A stretch of DNA of 6,545 nucleotides from Flavobacteriales bacterium (GCA_026993705.1 JALWSJ010000174.1:2499-9043), one strand, 5' to 3'. Counted from the first letter of the stretch, positions 1 to 6,089 are shown. The notes: generated by a model from the sequence alone, not told the origin. Made by a program: numbers and translations.

Positions 1-1124
1 TAGGTAAGGATTCGGTAGCCGTAAAATATAAACCCTACTATTTTACCGAAACAAATTCACGTGGAGTTTTTTCTTTCTCTCACTTAAAAAAAGGAAAGTA
101 TTCGGTTGTTGCATTTGAGGATAAAAACAACAATTTGCGTTTAGATGCTTCCGTTGAAAGAACAGCTTTTTTGGACTCTTCTTTAGTTATCGAAAATGAC
201 TCTTTGTCCGTTGTATTGCAGTTATTTGAACCGGTAAGCAAAAAAATATGGGTAAATTCAAAGTCGTACAAACACCCCGGTAAGGTGCAAATCATACTCA
301 ATCGTGAAGCTTTTATCAGTGATGTTTTTTTGTATAACAATACCGGAAATCAAGGGGAGCGTAAATTTTCTTTTCGAGAGGAAGATACTTTGGAATTTTG
401 GATAAAAACCATTGAGGATAATTCTTTTTTACAATTGGGACTGCAACTTGAACAACAAAAAACAGATACCGTTCAGGTTAAGATAAAAATTCCGAAAAAA
501 TTTAAAGACACCTTATTGATTCCTGTACACAATAACATTACAAAAAACAAACTTCCCTATTTTCACCCCTTTACACTTACTTTTAATACGCTTCTTTCGC
601 CTATATCATCATCAAAAGTTGGCGTGTATAATGTAGATACATTACCTTATCCGTATAGAATTATAAATGATAGAAAACAATTAAAAATCGAAGGCGACTT
701 TCAATCGGGGCACCTTTATCAAGTGGTTTTACTACCGGGTGCACTGCACGATTATTACGGAAGAACCAATGATTCCATACGATTTAGTTTTACTGTGGAT
801 TCTCCTTCGGAATATGGTAACATTTACTTGAAAACGGAATTTGACCCGTCGCAACATTATTTGGTCTATTTAACAAAAGACAACAATATCGTTCGCAAAA
901 CTTATTTGCACAGTGCTCAACAAAAAGTAAATTTTAAAAATCTGACACCCGGTATTTTTCATCTTAAAACTTGTGTAGATCAAAACAATAACAGAAGGTG
1001 GGATTCTGGCGATTATTTAGAGTATAAACAACCTGAGAAAGTCATTATATACGAAGACCATTTAGACATTAAAGAGGGGTGGGATTTGGATATCGTATGG
1101 AAAATAAAACATTGGAATAATTGA
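1..1124 (+). CDS. Ig-like domain envelope protein, C-terminal part (5' partial)
   Basis: The reading frame is open from the left edge (first full codon at 3) to TGA at 1122-1124, giving 373 visible residues. A TTG at 135 is only an internal leucine codon, not a start. The visible part is rich in beta-strand-like segments and has no catalytic motif or membrane helix. A motif of the form F-x2-L-x2-G-x-Y/F followed by D-x-N-x-N-x3-D occurs twice, with the acidic/Asn loops at nt 120-146 and 978-1004; each looks like a transthyretin-like beta-sandwich edge ending in a possible Ca2+ loop. This layout matches the Bacteroidota proteins annotated as Ig-like domain-containing (SbsA/Big_5-type N-terminus, usually about 550 residues and often lipoproteins); that N-terminus and any signal peptide lie outside the window. 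An envelope location is inferred. The exact role is unknown. The gene is followed 40 nt later by a glycosyltransferase operon with its own promoter. Confidence 0.8.
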   Translation, partial: GKDSVAVKYKPYYFTETNSRGVFSFSHLKKGKYSVVAFEDKNNNLRLDASVERTAFLDSSLVIENDSLSVVLQLFEPVSKKIWVNSKSYKHPGKVQIILNREAFISDVFLYNNTGNQGERKFSFREEDTLEFWIKTIEDNSFLQLGLQLEQQKTDTVQVKIKIPKKFKDTLLIPVHNNITKNKLPYFHPFTLTFNTLLSPISSSKVGVYNVDTLPYPYRIINDRKQLKIEGDFQSGHLYQVVLLPGALHDYYGRTNDSIRFSFTVDSPSEYGNIYLKTEFDPSQHYLVYLTKDNNIVRKTYLHSAQQKVNFKNLTPGIFHLKTCVDQNNNRRWDSGDYLEYKQPEKVIIYEDHLDIKEGWDLDIVWKIKHWNN

Positions 1125-1150
1125 GTATCAATTTTTTGTTTTTATATTTG
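1121..1150 (+). promoter_or_regulatory. Bacteroidota-type sigma promoter for the glycosyltransferase operon
   Basis: A TTG at 1121-1123 (the -33 element, overlapping the preceding stop codon) is followed after 19 nt by TATATTTG at 1143-1150, an exact match to the TAnnTTTG -7 consensus of the Bacteroidota primary sigma factor. The predicted transcription start, about 5-8 nt downstream, would leave a leader of only about 7-10 nt before the ATG at 1165, and no Shine-Dalgarno sequence is seen. The match is seen in the sequence; activity is inferred. Confidence 0.6.
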
Positions 1151-1164
1151 GGCTTACGTACGTT

Positions 1165-2124
1165 ATGGAAGAGAAGAACACAAACCCGCAAATATCAATA
1201 GTAATTCCCCTTTTAAACGAAGCTGAATCCTTGCCGGAATTGACGCAATGGATTGATAAAGTTTGCAAAGAAAACAATTTCAGCTATGAGATTATTTTTG
1301 TAGATGATGGGAGCACCGATAATTCTTGGGAGATTATTCAGCAGTTAAAAGAAAAATACCCAGCTGTAAAAGGGGTTTCTTTCCGAAGGAATTACGGAAA
1401 ATCAGCTGCCTTAAACATAGGTTTTCAAGAAGCTCAAGGCGATGTTGTGATTACAATGGATGCAGACCTGCAAGACAGTCCCGAAGAAATTCCTGAATTG
1501 TATCAAATGATAAAGGAAGAAGGGTATGATTTAATTTCCGGCTGGAAGAAAAAACGCTACGACCCTCTCTCAAAAACAATACCAACCAAATTATTTAACG
1601 GAGCAACGCGCTTTATGAGTGGCATACAACTCAACGATTTTAATTGTGGCTTAAAAGCTTATAAAAAAGATTTGGTGAAAAGTATCGAGGTTTACGGTGA
1701 GATGCACCGCTATATTCCGGTAATTGCAAAAACAGCAGGCTTTACAAAAATAGGAGAGAAAGTTGTTCATCATCAAGAACGAAAATACGGGACAACAAAG
1801 TTTGGTTTAGAGCGATTCATAAACGGTTTTTTGGATTTATTTAGTATTACTTTCATCGGTAAATTCGGAAAACGACCGATGCACTTTTTCGGAACATTGG
1901 GAACGCTGATGTTTGTCATTGGTTTTTTCTTTTTTGTTTATATTGGAGTAGATAAACTATTCTTTGATACCGACGCTAAATTATTAGCCAATCGAACCGG
2001 TTTTTTTGTGGCACTTACCGCTATGATTATCGGTTTTCAAATGTTTCTTGCCGGATTTTTGGGAGAAATGATTGCACGTAATTCTCCGAACAGAAACAAT
2101 TACCAGATAAAAGATAAACTATGA
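1165..2124 (+). CDS. Family 2 glycosyltransferase, GtrB/DPM1-like, membrane anchored
   Basis: This 319-residue protein has the GT-A fold of polyprenyl-phosphate sugar transferases, which move a sugar from a nucleotide donor onto a lipid phosphate at the inner face of the cytoplasmic membrane. Visible landmarks are the N-terminal strand SIVIPLLNEAESLP (11-24), the nucleotide-binding VDDGST (46-51), the metal-binding DADLQD (99-104), and a conserved central block with FNCGLKAY (159-166) and HRYIP (181-185). Two hydrophobic segments near 241-261 and 281-301 form the usual C-terminal pair of membrane helices of GtrB-like enzymes, and the length fits that family. The ATG at 1165 is chosen because the family core begins about ten residues later. 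The stop overlaps the next start as ATGA (2121-2124), so the two genes are probably translationally coupled. The sugar and lipid acceptor cannot be read from the sequence; membership in family GT2 is secure. Confidence 0.92.
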   Translation: MEEKNTNPQISIVIPLLNEAESLPELTQWIDKVCKENNFSYEIIFVDDGSTDNSWEIIQQLKEKYPAVKGVSFRRNYGKSAALNIGFQEAQGDVVITMDADLQDSPEEIPELYQMIKEEGYDLISGWKKKRYDPLSKTIPTKLFNGATRFMSGIQLNDFNCGLKAYKKDLVKSIEVYGEMHRYIPVIAKTAGFTKIGEKVVHHQERKYGTTKFGLERFINGFLDLFSITFIGKFGKRPMHFFGTLGTLMFVIGFFFFVYIGVDKLFFDTDAKLLANRTGFFVALTAMIIGFQMFLAGFLGEMIARNSPNRNNYQIKDKL

Positions 2125-3257
2125 AAAAGATAGTTTTAATCGGTACTGCCCATCCATATAGAGGAGGGTTGGCGTCTTTTAACGAACGCTTGATTGAGGA
2201 GTTTATTCAAGAAGGAGATAAGGCAGAGATACTCACTTTTACTTTGCAATATCCCGATTTTTTATTTCCGGGAAAAACACAATATTCCAATTCGCCCAAA
2301 CCCAATATTCCCATAGAAAGAGCTGTAAGCTCCGTAAACCCTATCAACTGGATAAAAATAGGAAAACGATTAAAAAAAGAAGCTCCCGATATCATCTTGT
2401 TTAAATATTGGCTACCTTTTATGGCTCCGTGTTTCGGAACGATTGCCAAAATCGCCAAATCCAATAAAAAGACAAAGGTAATTGCTATCATCGATAACAT
2501 TATCCCGCACGAAAAACGTGTAGGAGATAAACTATTTAGCAAGTACTTTGTAAACAATGTAGATGCTTTCGTTGGCATGTCCAAAAGTGTATTGGAAGAC
2601 CTTAATCTTTTCGATGCTCAAAAACCGAAAAGATATAACCCTCATCCACTCTTCGATAATTTTGGAGAGTTAGTTAGCAAAGAAGAAGCTCAGAAACATT
2701 TAGGTTTAGATACTTCATATTCATATATTCTGTTTTTTGGTTTTATTCGCGATTACAAAGGTTTAGATTTGTTATTAAAAGCATTTGCCGATTCTTGGTT
2801 TAGAGGTAAAAAAATAAAATTGATTATAGCGGGAGAATTTTACAACAATCAACAACAGTACATTGACTTGATAGAAGAACTAAAACTAAATGATGCTATC
2901 ATTTTAAAAAGCGATTTTATTCCGAATGAGGAAGTAAAATATTATTTCAGAGCATCGAGTATCGTCTCTCAGCCTTATAAAAATGCAACACAAAGTGGGG
3001 TAACACAAATTGCTTATCACTTTGAAAAGCCAATGCTGGTGACCAATGTAGGTGGATTAGCTGAACTCGTTCCAAACGGAAAAGTAGGCTATGTAGCTGC
3101 CCCCAATCACCAAGCCATAGCCACAGCCTTAAAAACCTATTTTAAAGAAAACAAGGAACAAGAATTTGAACAGAATGTGAGACAAGAAAAAGAAAAATTC
3201 TCTTGGAAAAAAATGGTAGAAACCATAAATACTTTAGCTGATGAAATACAGAAGTAG
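2121..3257 (+). CDS. Family 4 glycosyltransferase (GT-B fold)
   Basis: This 378-residue soluble protein has no signal peptide or membrane helix, so it is expected in the cytosol or at the inner membrane face. The N-terminal domain opens with KKIVLIGTAHPYRGGLASF, the beta-strand plus Gly-Gly loop typical of GT4 enzymes acting on activated sugars. The C-terminal Rossmann domain starts near 200 (YILFFGFIRDYKGLDLLL, 202-219), continues with LIIAG (234-238), and has the donor-site region at 282-315 ending in KPMLVTNVGGLAE. The canonical E-x7-E pair is absent here: the segment reads NATQSGVTQIAYHFEKP, with Ala and Ile at the positions where the two Glu would fall. Its start overlaps the GT2 stop by 4 nt, and its own 3' end overlaps the kinase start by 17 nt. 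It probably adds a sugar to a surface glycan made with its neighbours; donor and acceptor are unknown. Confidence 0.9.
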   Translation: MKKIVLIGTAHPYRGGLASFNERLIEEFIQEGDKAEILTFTLQYPDFLFPGKTQYSNSPKPNIPIERAVSSVNPINWIKIGKRLKKEAPDIILFKYWLPFMAPCFGTIAKIAKSNKKTKVIAIIDNIIPHEKRVGDKLFSKYFVNNVDAFVGMSKSVLEDLNLFDAQKPKRYNPHPLFDNFGELVSKEEAQKHLGLDTSYSYILFFGFIRDYKGLDLLLKAFADSWFRGKKIKLIIAGEFYNNQQQYIDLIEELKLNDAIILKSDFIPNEEVKYYFRASSIVSQPYKNATQSGVTQIAYHFEKPMLVTNVGGLAELVPNGKVGYVAAPNHQAIATALKTYFKENKEQEFEQNVRQEKEKFSWKKMVETINTLADEIQK

Positions 3258-4266
3258 AGCACCTTTTAGAATAGGGTTGGCAGGTGGCGGAACAGACGTT
3301 TCTCCGTATTCTGATGAGTTTGGAGGAGCGATTCTCAACGCATCGATTGATTTGTTTGCTTACACTACAATTATTCCTCGAACAGACGGAAAAATAATCA
3401 TTCGTTCTATCGACCAAAATAAGGTATTGGAATATAATAGTACTACAGAATTACCCATAGACGGAACACTTGACCTGCAGAAAGGAGTCTATAACAGAAT
3501 CGTAAAAGAATTTGTGAAAGACTCCTTGTCTTTTGAAATGATTACATCAATGGATGTAGCCTCAGGCTCCGGGTTGGGAACTTCTTCTACTTTGGTTGTG
3601 TCTATTTTAGGAGCATTTGTAGAATGGTTTAAATTACCGCTGGGTGAATATGATATAGCTCAATTGGCATATGATATAGAGCGGATTGATTTAAAAATGG
3701 CAGGAGGAAAACAAGACCAATACGCAGCAACATTCGGAGGGATTAATTTTATGGAGTTTTATGCCGGCAACAAGGTTATCGTAAACCCTTTGCGAATACG
3801 AGCGGAACTTAAAGATGAATTGCAATTTAACCTCATCTTATATTATACCCAAACCAGCAGACAGTCGGCAAAGATTATAGAAACTCAAGCAGAATTAGCC
3901 AAAGAAAAACAAAAAAAACCGGTAGAAGCCACTCATATCGTAAAGAAACAAGCCTACCTGATGAAGGAAGCTTTACTTAGAAATGAGTTGTCAAAAATTG
4001 GTGATATATTAAAAATCAGTTGGGAAAACAAGAAAAAAATGGCAACCGGTATAACCACCGCACTAATTGATGAAATCTATCAAACGGCAATAGAAAATGG
4101 AGCTACCGGCGGAAAAATATCCGGAGCCGGTGGTGGAGGATTTATGATATTCTACTGCGACAACGACAGCCGTTACAAAGTCATAGATGCCCTAAAAAAA
4201 TACGGAGGACAAGCCAAAAGGTACCGTTTTAATGACGAAGGCTTAACAACGTGGACAGTTTTATAA
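3241..4266 (+). CDS. GHMP family sugar kinase, D-glycero-D-manno-heptose 7-phosphate kinase-like
   Basis: This 341-residue kinase of the galactokinase/homoserine kinase/mevalonate kinase/phosphomevalonate kinase superfamily phosphorylates a sugar or sugar phosphate with ATP in the cytosol. It shows all three family motifs: the N-terminal substrate loop RIGLAGGGTDV (10-20), the ATP-binding loop ASGSGLGTSS (107-116) and the C-terminal GGKISGAGGGGF (290-301). The stretch MAGGKQDQYAATFGG (153-167) carries the expected catalytic Asp (D159) and resembles HddA-type heptose 7-phosphate kinases, which act in GDP-heptose synthesis. Length is normal for that group. The start lies inside the 3' end of the glycosyltransferase gene (17-nt overlap), pointing to coupled translation. 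The usual partners of HddA (isomerase, phosphatase, nucleotidyltransferase) are not in the window, so a different hexose or heptose substrate remains possible. It is the last gene of the operon. Confidence 0.88.
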   Translation: MKYRSRAPFRIGLAGGGTDVSPYSDEFGGAILNASIDLFAYTTIIPRTDGKIIIRSIDQNKVLEYNSTTELPIDGTLDLQKGVYNRIVKEFVKDSLSFEMITSMDVASGSGLGTSSTLVVSILGAFVEWFKLPLGEYDIAQLAYDIERIDLKMAGGKQDQYAATFGGINFMEFYAGNKVIVNPLRIRAELKDELQFNLILYYTQTSRQSAKIIETQAELAKEKQKKPVEATHIVKKQAYLMKEALLRNELSKIGDILKISWENKKKMATGITTALIDEIYQTAIENGATGGKISGAGGGGFMIFYCDNDSRYKVIDALKKYGGQAKRYRFNDEGLTTWTVL

Positions 4267-4278
4267 AACGATAATATT

Positions 4279-4292
4279 TTGGGTATTCCCAA
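4279..4292 (+). terminator. Possible weak terminator hairpin after the sugar kinase
   Basis: TTGGG-TATT-CCCAA forms a perfect 5-bp stem with a 4-nt loop, 12 nt after the kinase stop codon. An alternative fold pairs GTATT (4283-4287) with AATAC (4291-4295). There is no T-run after it (the following bases are A-rich), so it is a hairpin at the right place rather than a clear intrinsic terminator. Confidence 0.3.
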
Positions 4293-4307
4293 TACTAAAT
4301 AAAAAAC

Positions 4308-4366
4308 TTCATATCGGGGGCTATGCGATTTTTTTTATCATCTAAAGAAACTAAAACTCACTTTCT
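4308..4366 (+). repeat. Intergenic direct repeat, copy 1 (~60 bp)
   Basis: This stretch is a diverged copy of 4650-4711 in the same orientation. The right ends agree best: 4348-4366 and 4693-4711 share 18 of 19 bases (AAACTAAAACTC, then one mismatch, then CTTTCT). The left ends agree at 13 of 19 positions (4308-4326 against 4650-4668). Both copies start with a small palindromic motif, CATA...TATG in this copy. What lies between is an AT-rich stretch with an indel. The element type is unknown. Confidence 0.6.
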
Positions 4367-4385
4367 ATGCATTCATTCCACTTGC

Positions 4386-4507
4386 GTTAGGGATTATTAA
4401 GCGACCGTGAAAAACAGTTGAGTTTTTGAGCTAACGTAAAAATTTAGGTAAATTCATAATCTATTGATTTTCAACACTCTATTTTTACGTTAATTGGAAT
4501 CCCTAAC
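4386..4507. repeat. 122-bp nested inverted repeat, MITE-like or RNA-structure element
   Basis: The ends are perfect 10-bp inverted repeats: GTTAGGGATT (4386-4395) and AATCCCTAAC (4498-4507). Inside lies a second perfect 12-bp pair, TAACGTAAAAAT (4432-4443) and ATTTTTACGTTA (4481-4492). Between the left outer and left inner arms is a third short hairpin, AAAAAC (4410-4415) with GTTTTT (4422-4427). The terminal inverted repeats, small size and lack of coding sequence would fit a miniature transposable element or a palindromic intergenic repeat; a structured transcript end is the alternative. No convincing target-site duplication was seen next to the ends. Confidence 0.6.
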
Positions 4508-4524
4508 ACTAGACATCTGAGCAC

Positions 4525-4541
4525 AATAAAACGGTTTTATT
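4525..4541. terminator. Short AT hairpin, possible bidirectional terminator
   Basis: AATAAAA-CGG-TTTTATT is a perfect 7-bp A/T stem with a 3-nt loop, followed on the + strand by TT and then C. It is nearly symmetric, so it could act from either direction between the two convergent operons, but the stem contains no G-C pair and would be weak. Confidence 0.25.
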
Positions 4542-4556
4542 TTCCTTATCCATAGT

Positions 4557-4637
4557 AGAGGTTAATTACCACTTGTATATAAGTTTAAAATTAGTTCTTT
4601 TCATTTCACTTTTATACACAAACTGTAAATAACCTCT
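4557..4637. repeat. Long imperfect hairpin
   Basis: AGAGGTTAATTAC (4557-4569) pairs with GTAAATAACCTCT (4625-4637) at 12 of 13 positions. Further in, TGTATA (4574-4579) pairs with TATACA (4613-4618). The resulting 81-nt structure could be a transcript-end hairpin or part of a small decayed element. It abuts the next hairpin (4640-4679) with only 2 nt between them. Confidence 0.5.
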
Positions 4638-4639
4638 TC

Positions 4640-4679
4640 ATAAAATATTTCCATAGCTACGGCGATGCAAATATTTTAT
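4640..4679. repeat. AT-rich 11-bp hairpin overlapping repeat copy 2
   Basis: ATAAAATATTT (4640-4650) and AAATATTTTAT (4669-4679) are perfect inverted repeats around an 18-nt loop, within which CAT (4652-4654) and ATG (4665-4667) can extend the stem after one mismatch. It lies 61 nt beyond the stop of the thioredoxin-like gene on the - strand, so it may end that transcript, though no T-tract follows it in that direction. Confidence 0.45.
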
Positions 4680-4711
4680 TCATCGTCTAAGAAAACTAAA
4701 ACTCTCTTTCT
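4650..4711 (+). repeat. Intergenic direct repeat, copy 2 (~60 bp)
   Basis: Second copy of the module at 4308-4366, about 340 bp downstream and in the same orientation. It shares the CTAAAACTC-x-CTTTCT end almost exactly and the GGC-x-ATGC left core. Relative to copy 1, the alignment after the ATG needs a single 3-nt gap. Its right end stops about 30 bp short of the 3' end of the thioredoxin-like gene. Confidence 0.6.
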
Positions 4712-4739
4712 TTCGGCTCGTTTCAAAATTAAAATGGTA

Positions 4740-5327
4740 TTACTTACTACCTTTTGCTTGTTCGGCTTGTTGTTTTTGCAGTGCTTTTCGCCATAGTTCA
4801 TTGAGGTAATTGTGGTAGTACTTGTACTCTTGTTTGGCAAAAAATAATAGGTTTGCTAATAGTGCTTCTTGATTTTTGTAGCCTTTGATGATGGTTACTC
4901 GAACAAAATTTTCGTCTAAAATAACGTAGCTCGGGTAGGATAATTGCCCGTCTAACAGCGAGTAGGCGAACCAATGTGTTTTGCCTCTTGAACGGGGGCT
5001 TGATTTTACAAAATTTGGGTCAGTATTGGTAAACATAGTATTGTTAAACACTATTGTGTCCCTTGTTTCTGCATCAAATTTTACGGCGTAATAATTGGTG
5101 CTCATATAACTCACTACGGTTGGATCGAGGAAAGTACTTTTATCCATTTTCTTGCACCAACCGCACCAACCAGTGTAGAAATCTATGAATATTTTTTTCT
5201 TTATACTGTCTTTTTCGCGTTGTTGAATCATCTCATCCCAACTCATCCAGTGTATGGTTTCTTGTGCTGTTCCTGTGTAGGTTAATAGTGCTAAAAGTGC
5301 TATTATAAAGTGTTTATTCATTTTCAT
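4740..5327 (-). CDS. Secreted thioredoxin-like protein with CGWC active site
   Basis: With the start at ATG 5327 the product has 195 residues. Residues 1-22 form a signal peptide (MKMNKH, then a hydrophobic stretch ending TGTAQ), so the mature protein should be periplasmic. The thioredoxin fold is marked by KKIFIDFYTGWCGWCKKMD (44-62), with redox cysteines C55 and C58, and by YPSYVILDE (131-139), whose Pro132 is the expected cis-proline. The two are 74 residues apart, clearly more than in classical thioredoxin, because an insert rich in Asn, Thr and Phe (about 88-128) follows the FDAE strand. It best fits the thioredoxin_7/DUF255-like secreted reductases of Bacteroidota; the partner protein is unknown. 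ATG 5327 is preferred over the upstream in-frame TTG at 5342; ATG 5321 is equally possible and would overlap the preceding gene by 8 rather than 14 nt. It is the last gene of the - strand operon. Confidence 0.87.
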   Translation of the reverse strand: MKMNKHFIIALLALLTYTGTAQETIHWMSWDEMIQQREKDSIKKKIFIDFYTGWCGWCKKMDKSTFLDPTVVSYMSTNYYAVKFDAETRDTIVFNNTMFTNTDPNFVKSSPRSRGKTHWFAYSLLDGQLSYPSYVILDENFVRVTIIKGYKNQEALLANLLFFAKQEYKYYHNYLNELWRKALQKQQAEQAKGSK

Positions 5328-6084
5328 ATTTTGTTTCTTCAATAGGGTTTCCGTCTTTGTCGTATTCTATCCACTTTCCTACTCTCTTGCCGTTTTTTAA
5401 CGCTCCTTTTATCCAAAGGTTACCATTTTTACGGTAGGAAGTGAAGTTACCGTCCATTAACCCGTTTTTCCAATCGGTTTCTGATTTTATGGCTCCGTTG
5501 CTGTAATATTCTTTGAATGTTCCTTCTTGTTTATCGTCTTTAAAGTAGCCTTCTACTTCTTTTTTGCCCGTTGGATAAAACAGTTCGGCTTTTCCTGATT
5601 TTTTTCCGTTTTTATAATGTGTAATTTCAGAAAGTTGCCCCTGTTTGTCGTAGAGTTTAAGTTCTCCGTCCATAAATCCGTTGACAAACGTAGCTTCGGA
5701 ACGTCGTTTTCCGTTGCGATGAAAGATGCGGGAATATCCATTGGCTTCGCCGTTTTCCCAATTGCTTTCTTCTTCTAAATTTCCGTTATCGAACCACCAT
5801 TTCCATTGCCCTGTTCGTTTTCCGTTTTTATAGTTTCCTTCTGATGCTTTTTGACCATTTTGGTGATATGAAACTGAATGTCCATTGAGCTTATTTTTCT
5901 CCCAGTAAGATGAATCTTCAACTGTTCCGTCTTCATACCATGACACCCATAGCCCTTGTTTTAGACTATCTTGAACAAATGCTCCTTCTGTTTTTTTGTT
6001 TCCGTTATTATAATATTCGGCTTTTTTTTCTTCTTGACACGAAGTCAAAAACAGCAACAGAATAAAAATTAGATTGTATTTCAT
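5314..6084 (-). CDS. YwqK-type (MORN_2) repeat lipoprotein
   Basis: This 256-residue protein starts with a lipoprotein signal, MKYNLIFILLLFLTSC, with the lipobox LTSC at 13-16; the mature protein would begin at lipidated Cys16. The rest is about ten tandem repeats of 23-24 residues, each of the pattern Y-x2-NG-x-K...E...-x-NG-x-x-x-G-x-W/F (for example YYNNGNKKTEG, YHQNGQKASEG, YYSNGAIKSET, YRKNGNLWIKG). This is the MORN_2 repeat of the family databases call 'toxin-antitoxin system YwqK family antitoxin'. That label comes from Bacillus YwqK and says little here: a lipid-anchored protein with no toxin neighbour is unlikely to be an antitoxin. Such repeats form an elongated beta-sheet surface, suggesting a binding or scaffold role at the envelope. 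It starts 5 nt after the TolC-family gene and overlaps the thioredoxin-like gene, so all three are probably co-transcribed. Confidence 0.88.
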   Translation of the reverse strand: MKYNLIFILLLFLTSCQEEKKAEYYNNGNKKTEGAFVQDSLKQGLWVSWYEDGTVEDSSYWEKNKLNGHSVSYHQNGQKASEGNYKNGKRTGQWKWWFDNGNLEEESNWENGEANGYSRIFHRNGKRRSEATFVNGFMDGELKLYDKQGQLSEITHYKNGKKSGKAELFYPTGKKEVEGYFKDDKQEGTFKEYYSNGAIKSETDWKNGLMDGNFTSYRKNGNLWIKGALKNGKRVGKWIEYDKDGNPIEETKYENE

Positions 6085-6089
6085 CTGAT

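Larger units (their letters stand above)
4267..4739. other. Gene-free, repeat-rich region between convergent operons
   Basis: This 473-bp gap separates the 3' ends of the + strand sugar operon and the - strand efflux/lipoprotein operon. No reading frame here has the length or composition of a convincing gene; the only ones seen are 25 codons (ATG 4323) and 43 codons (ATG 4665, running antisense into the thioredoxin gene). Almost all of the region is instead taken up by inverted repeats and one duplicated module, listed separately. No tRNA, riboswitch or promoter was recognised. Confidence 0.7.

Noticed and set aside
80..340. Minus-strand ORF of 86 codons opposite the Ig-like protein gene
   Set aside because: It lies fully antisense to a frame open from the window edge to 1124 and has low-complexity composition with no recognisable domain.
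2207..2584. Minus-strand ORF of 125 codons inside the GT4 gene
   Set aside because: Antisense shadow of a well-supported glycosyltransferase; no motif or plausible start context.
3142..3417. Minus-strand ORF of 91 codons across the GT4/kinase junction
   Set aside because: Antisense to two genes with clear family motifs; Cys/Ser/Arg-rich translation typical of shadow frames.
4308..4711. CRISPR-like arrangement of repeated units
   Set aside because: Only two diverged copies separated by about 340 bp, no regular spacers and no cas genes.
4724..4731. Minus-strand TAATTTTG matching the Bacteroidota -7 consensus
   Set aside because: No TTG at the right distance upstream on that strand and no gene downstream of it in the intergenic region; a chance match in AT-rich DNA is likely.
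4665..4796. 43-codon + strand ORF starting in repeat copy 2 and running antisense into the thioredoxin-like gene
   Set aside because: More than a third of it is antisense to a real gene and it has no homologue I recognise. Its similarity to copy 1 is recorded as a finding, but not as a gene call.
5553..5741. Second minus-strand frame inside the YwqK-repeat gene
   Set aside because: Out-of-frame shadow of the repeat lipoprotein, whose periodic sequence keeps other frames open.
5314..6084. Toxin-antitoxin module suggested by the YwqK family name
   Set aside because: The protein carries a lipoprotein signal, has no toxin neighbour, and sits in an envelope operon; the name is inherited from a distant Bacillus protein.
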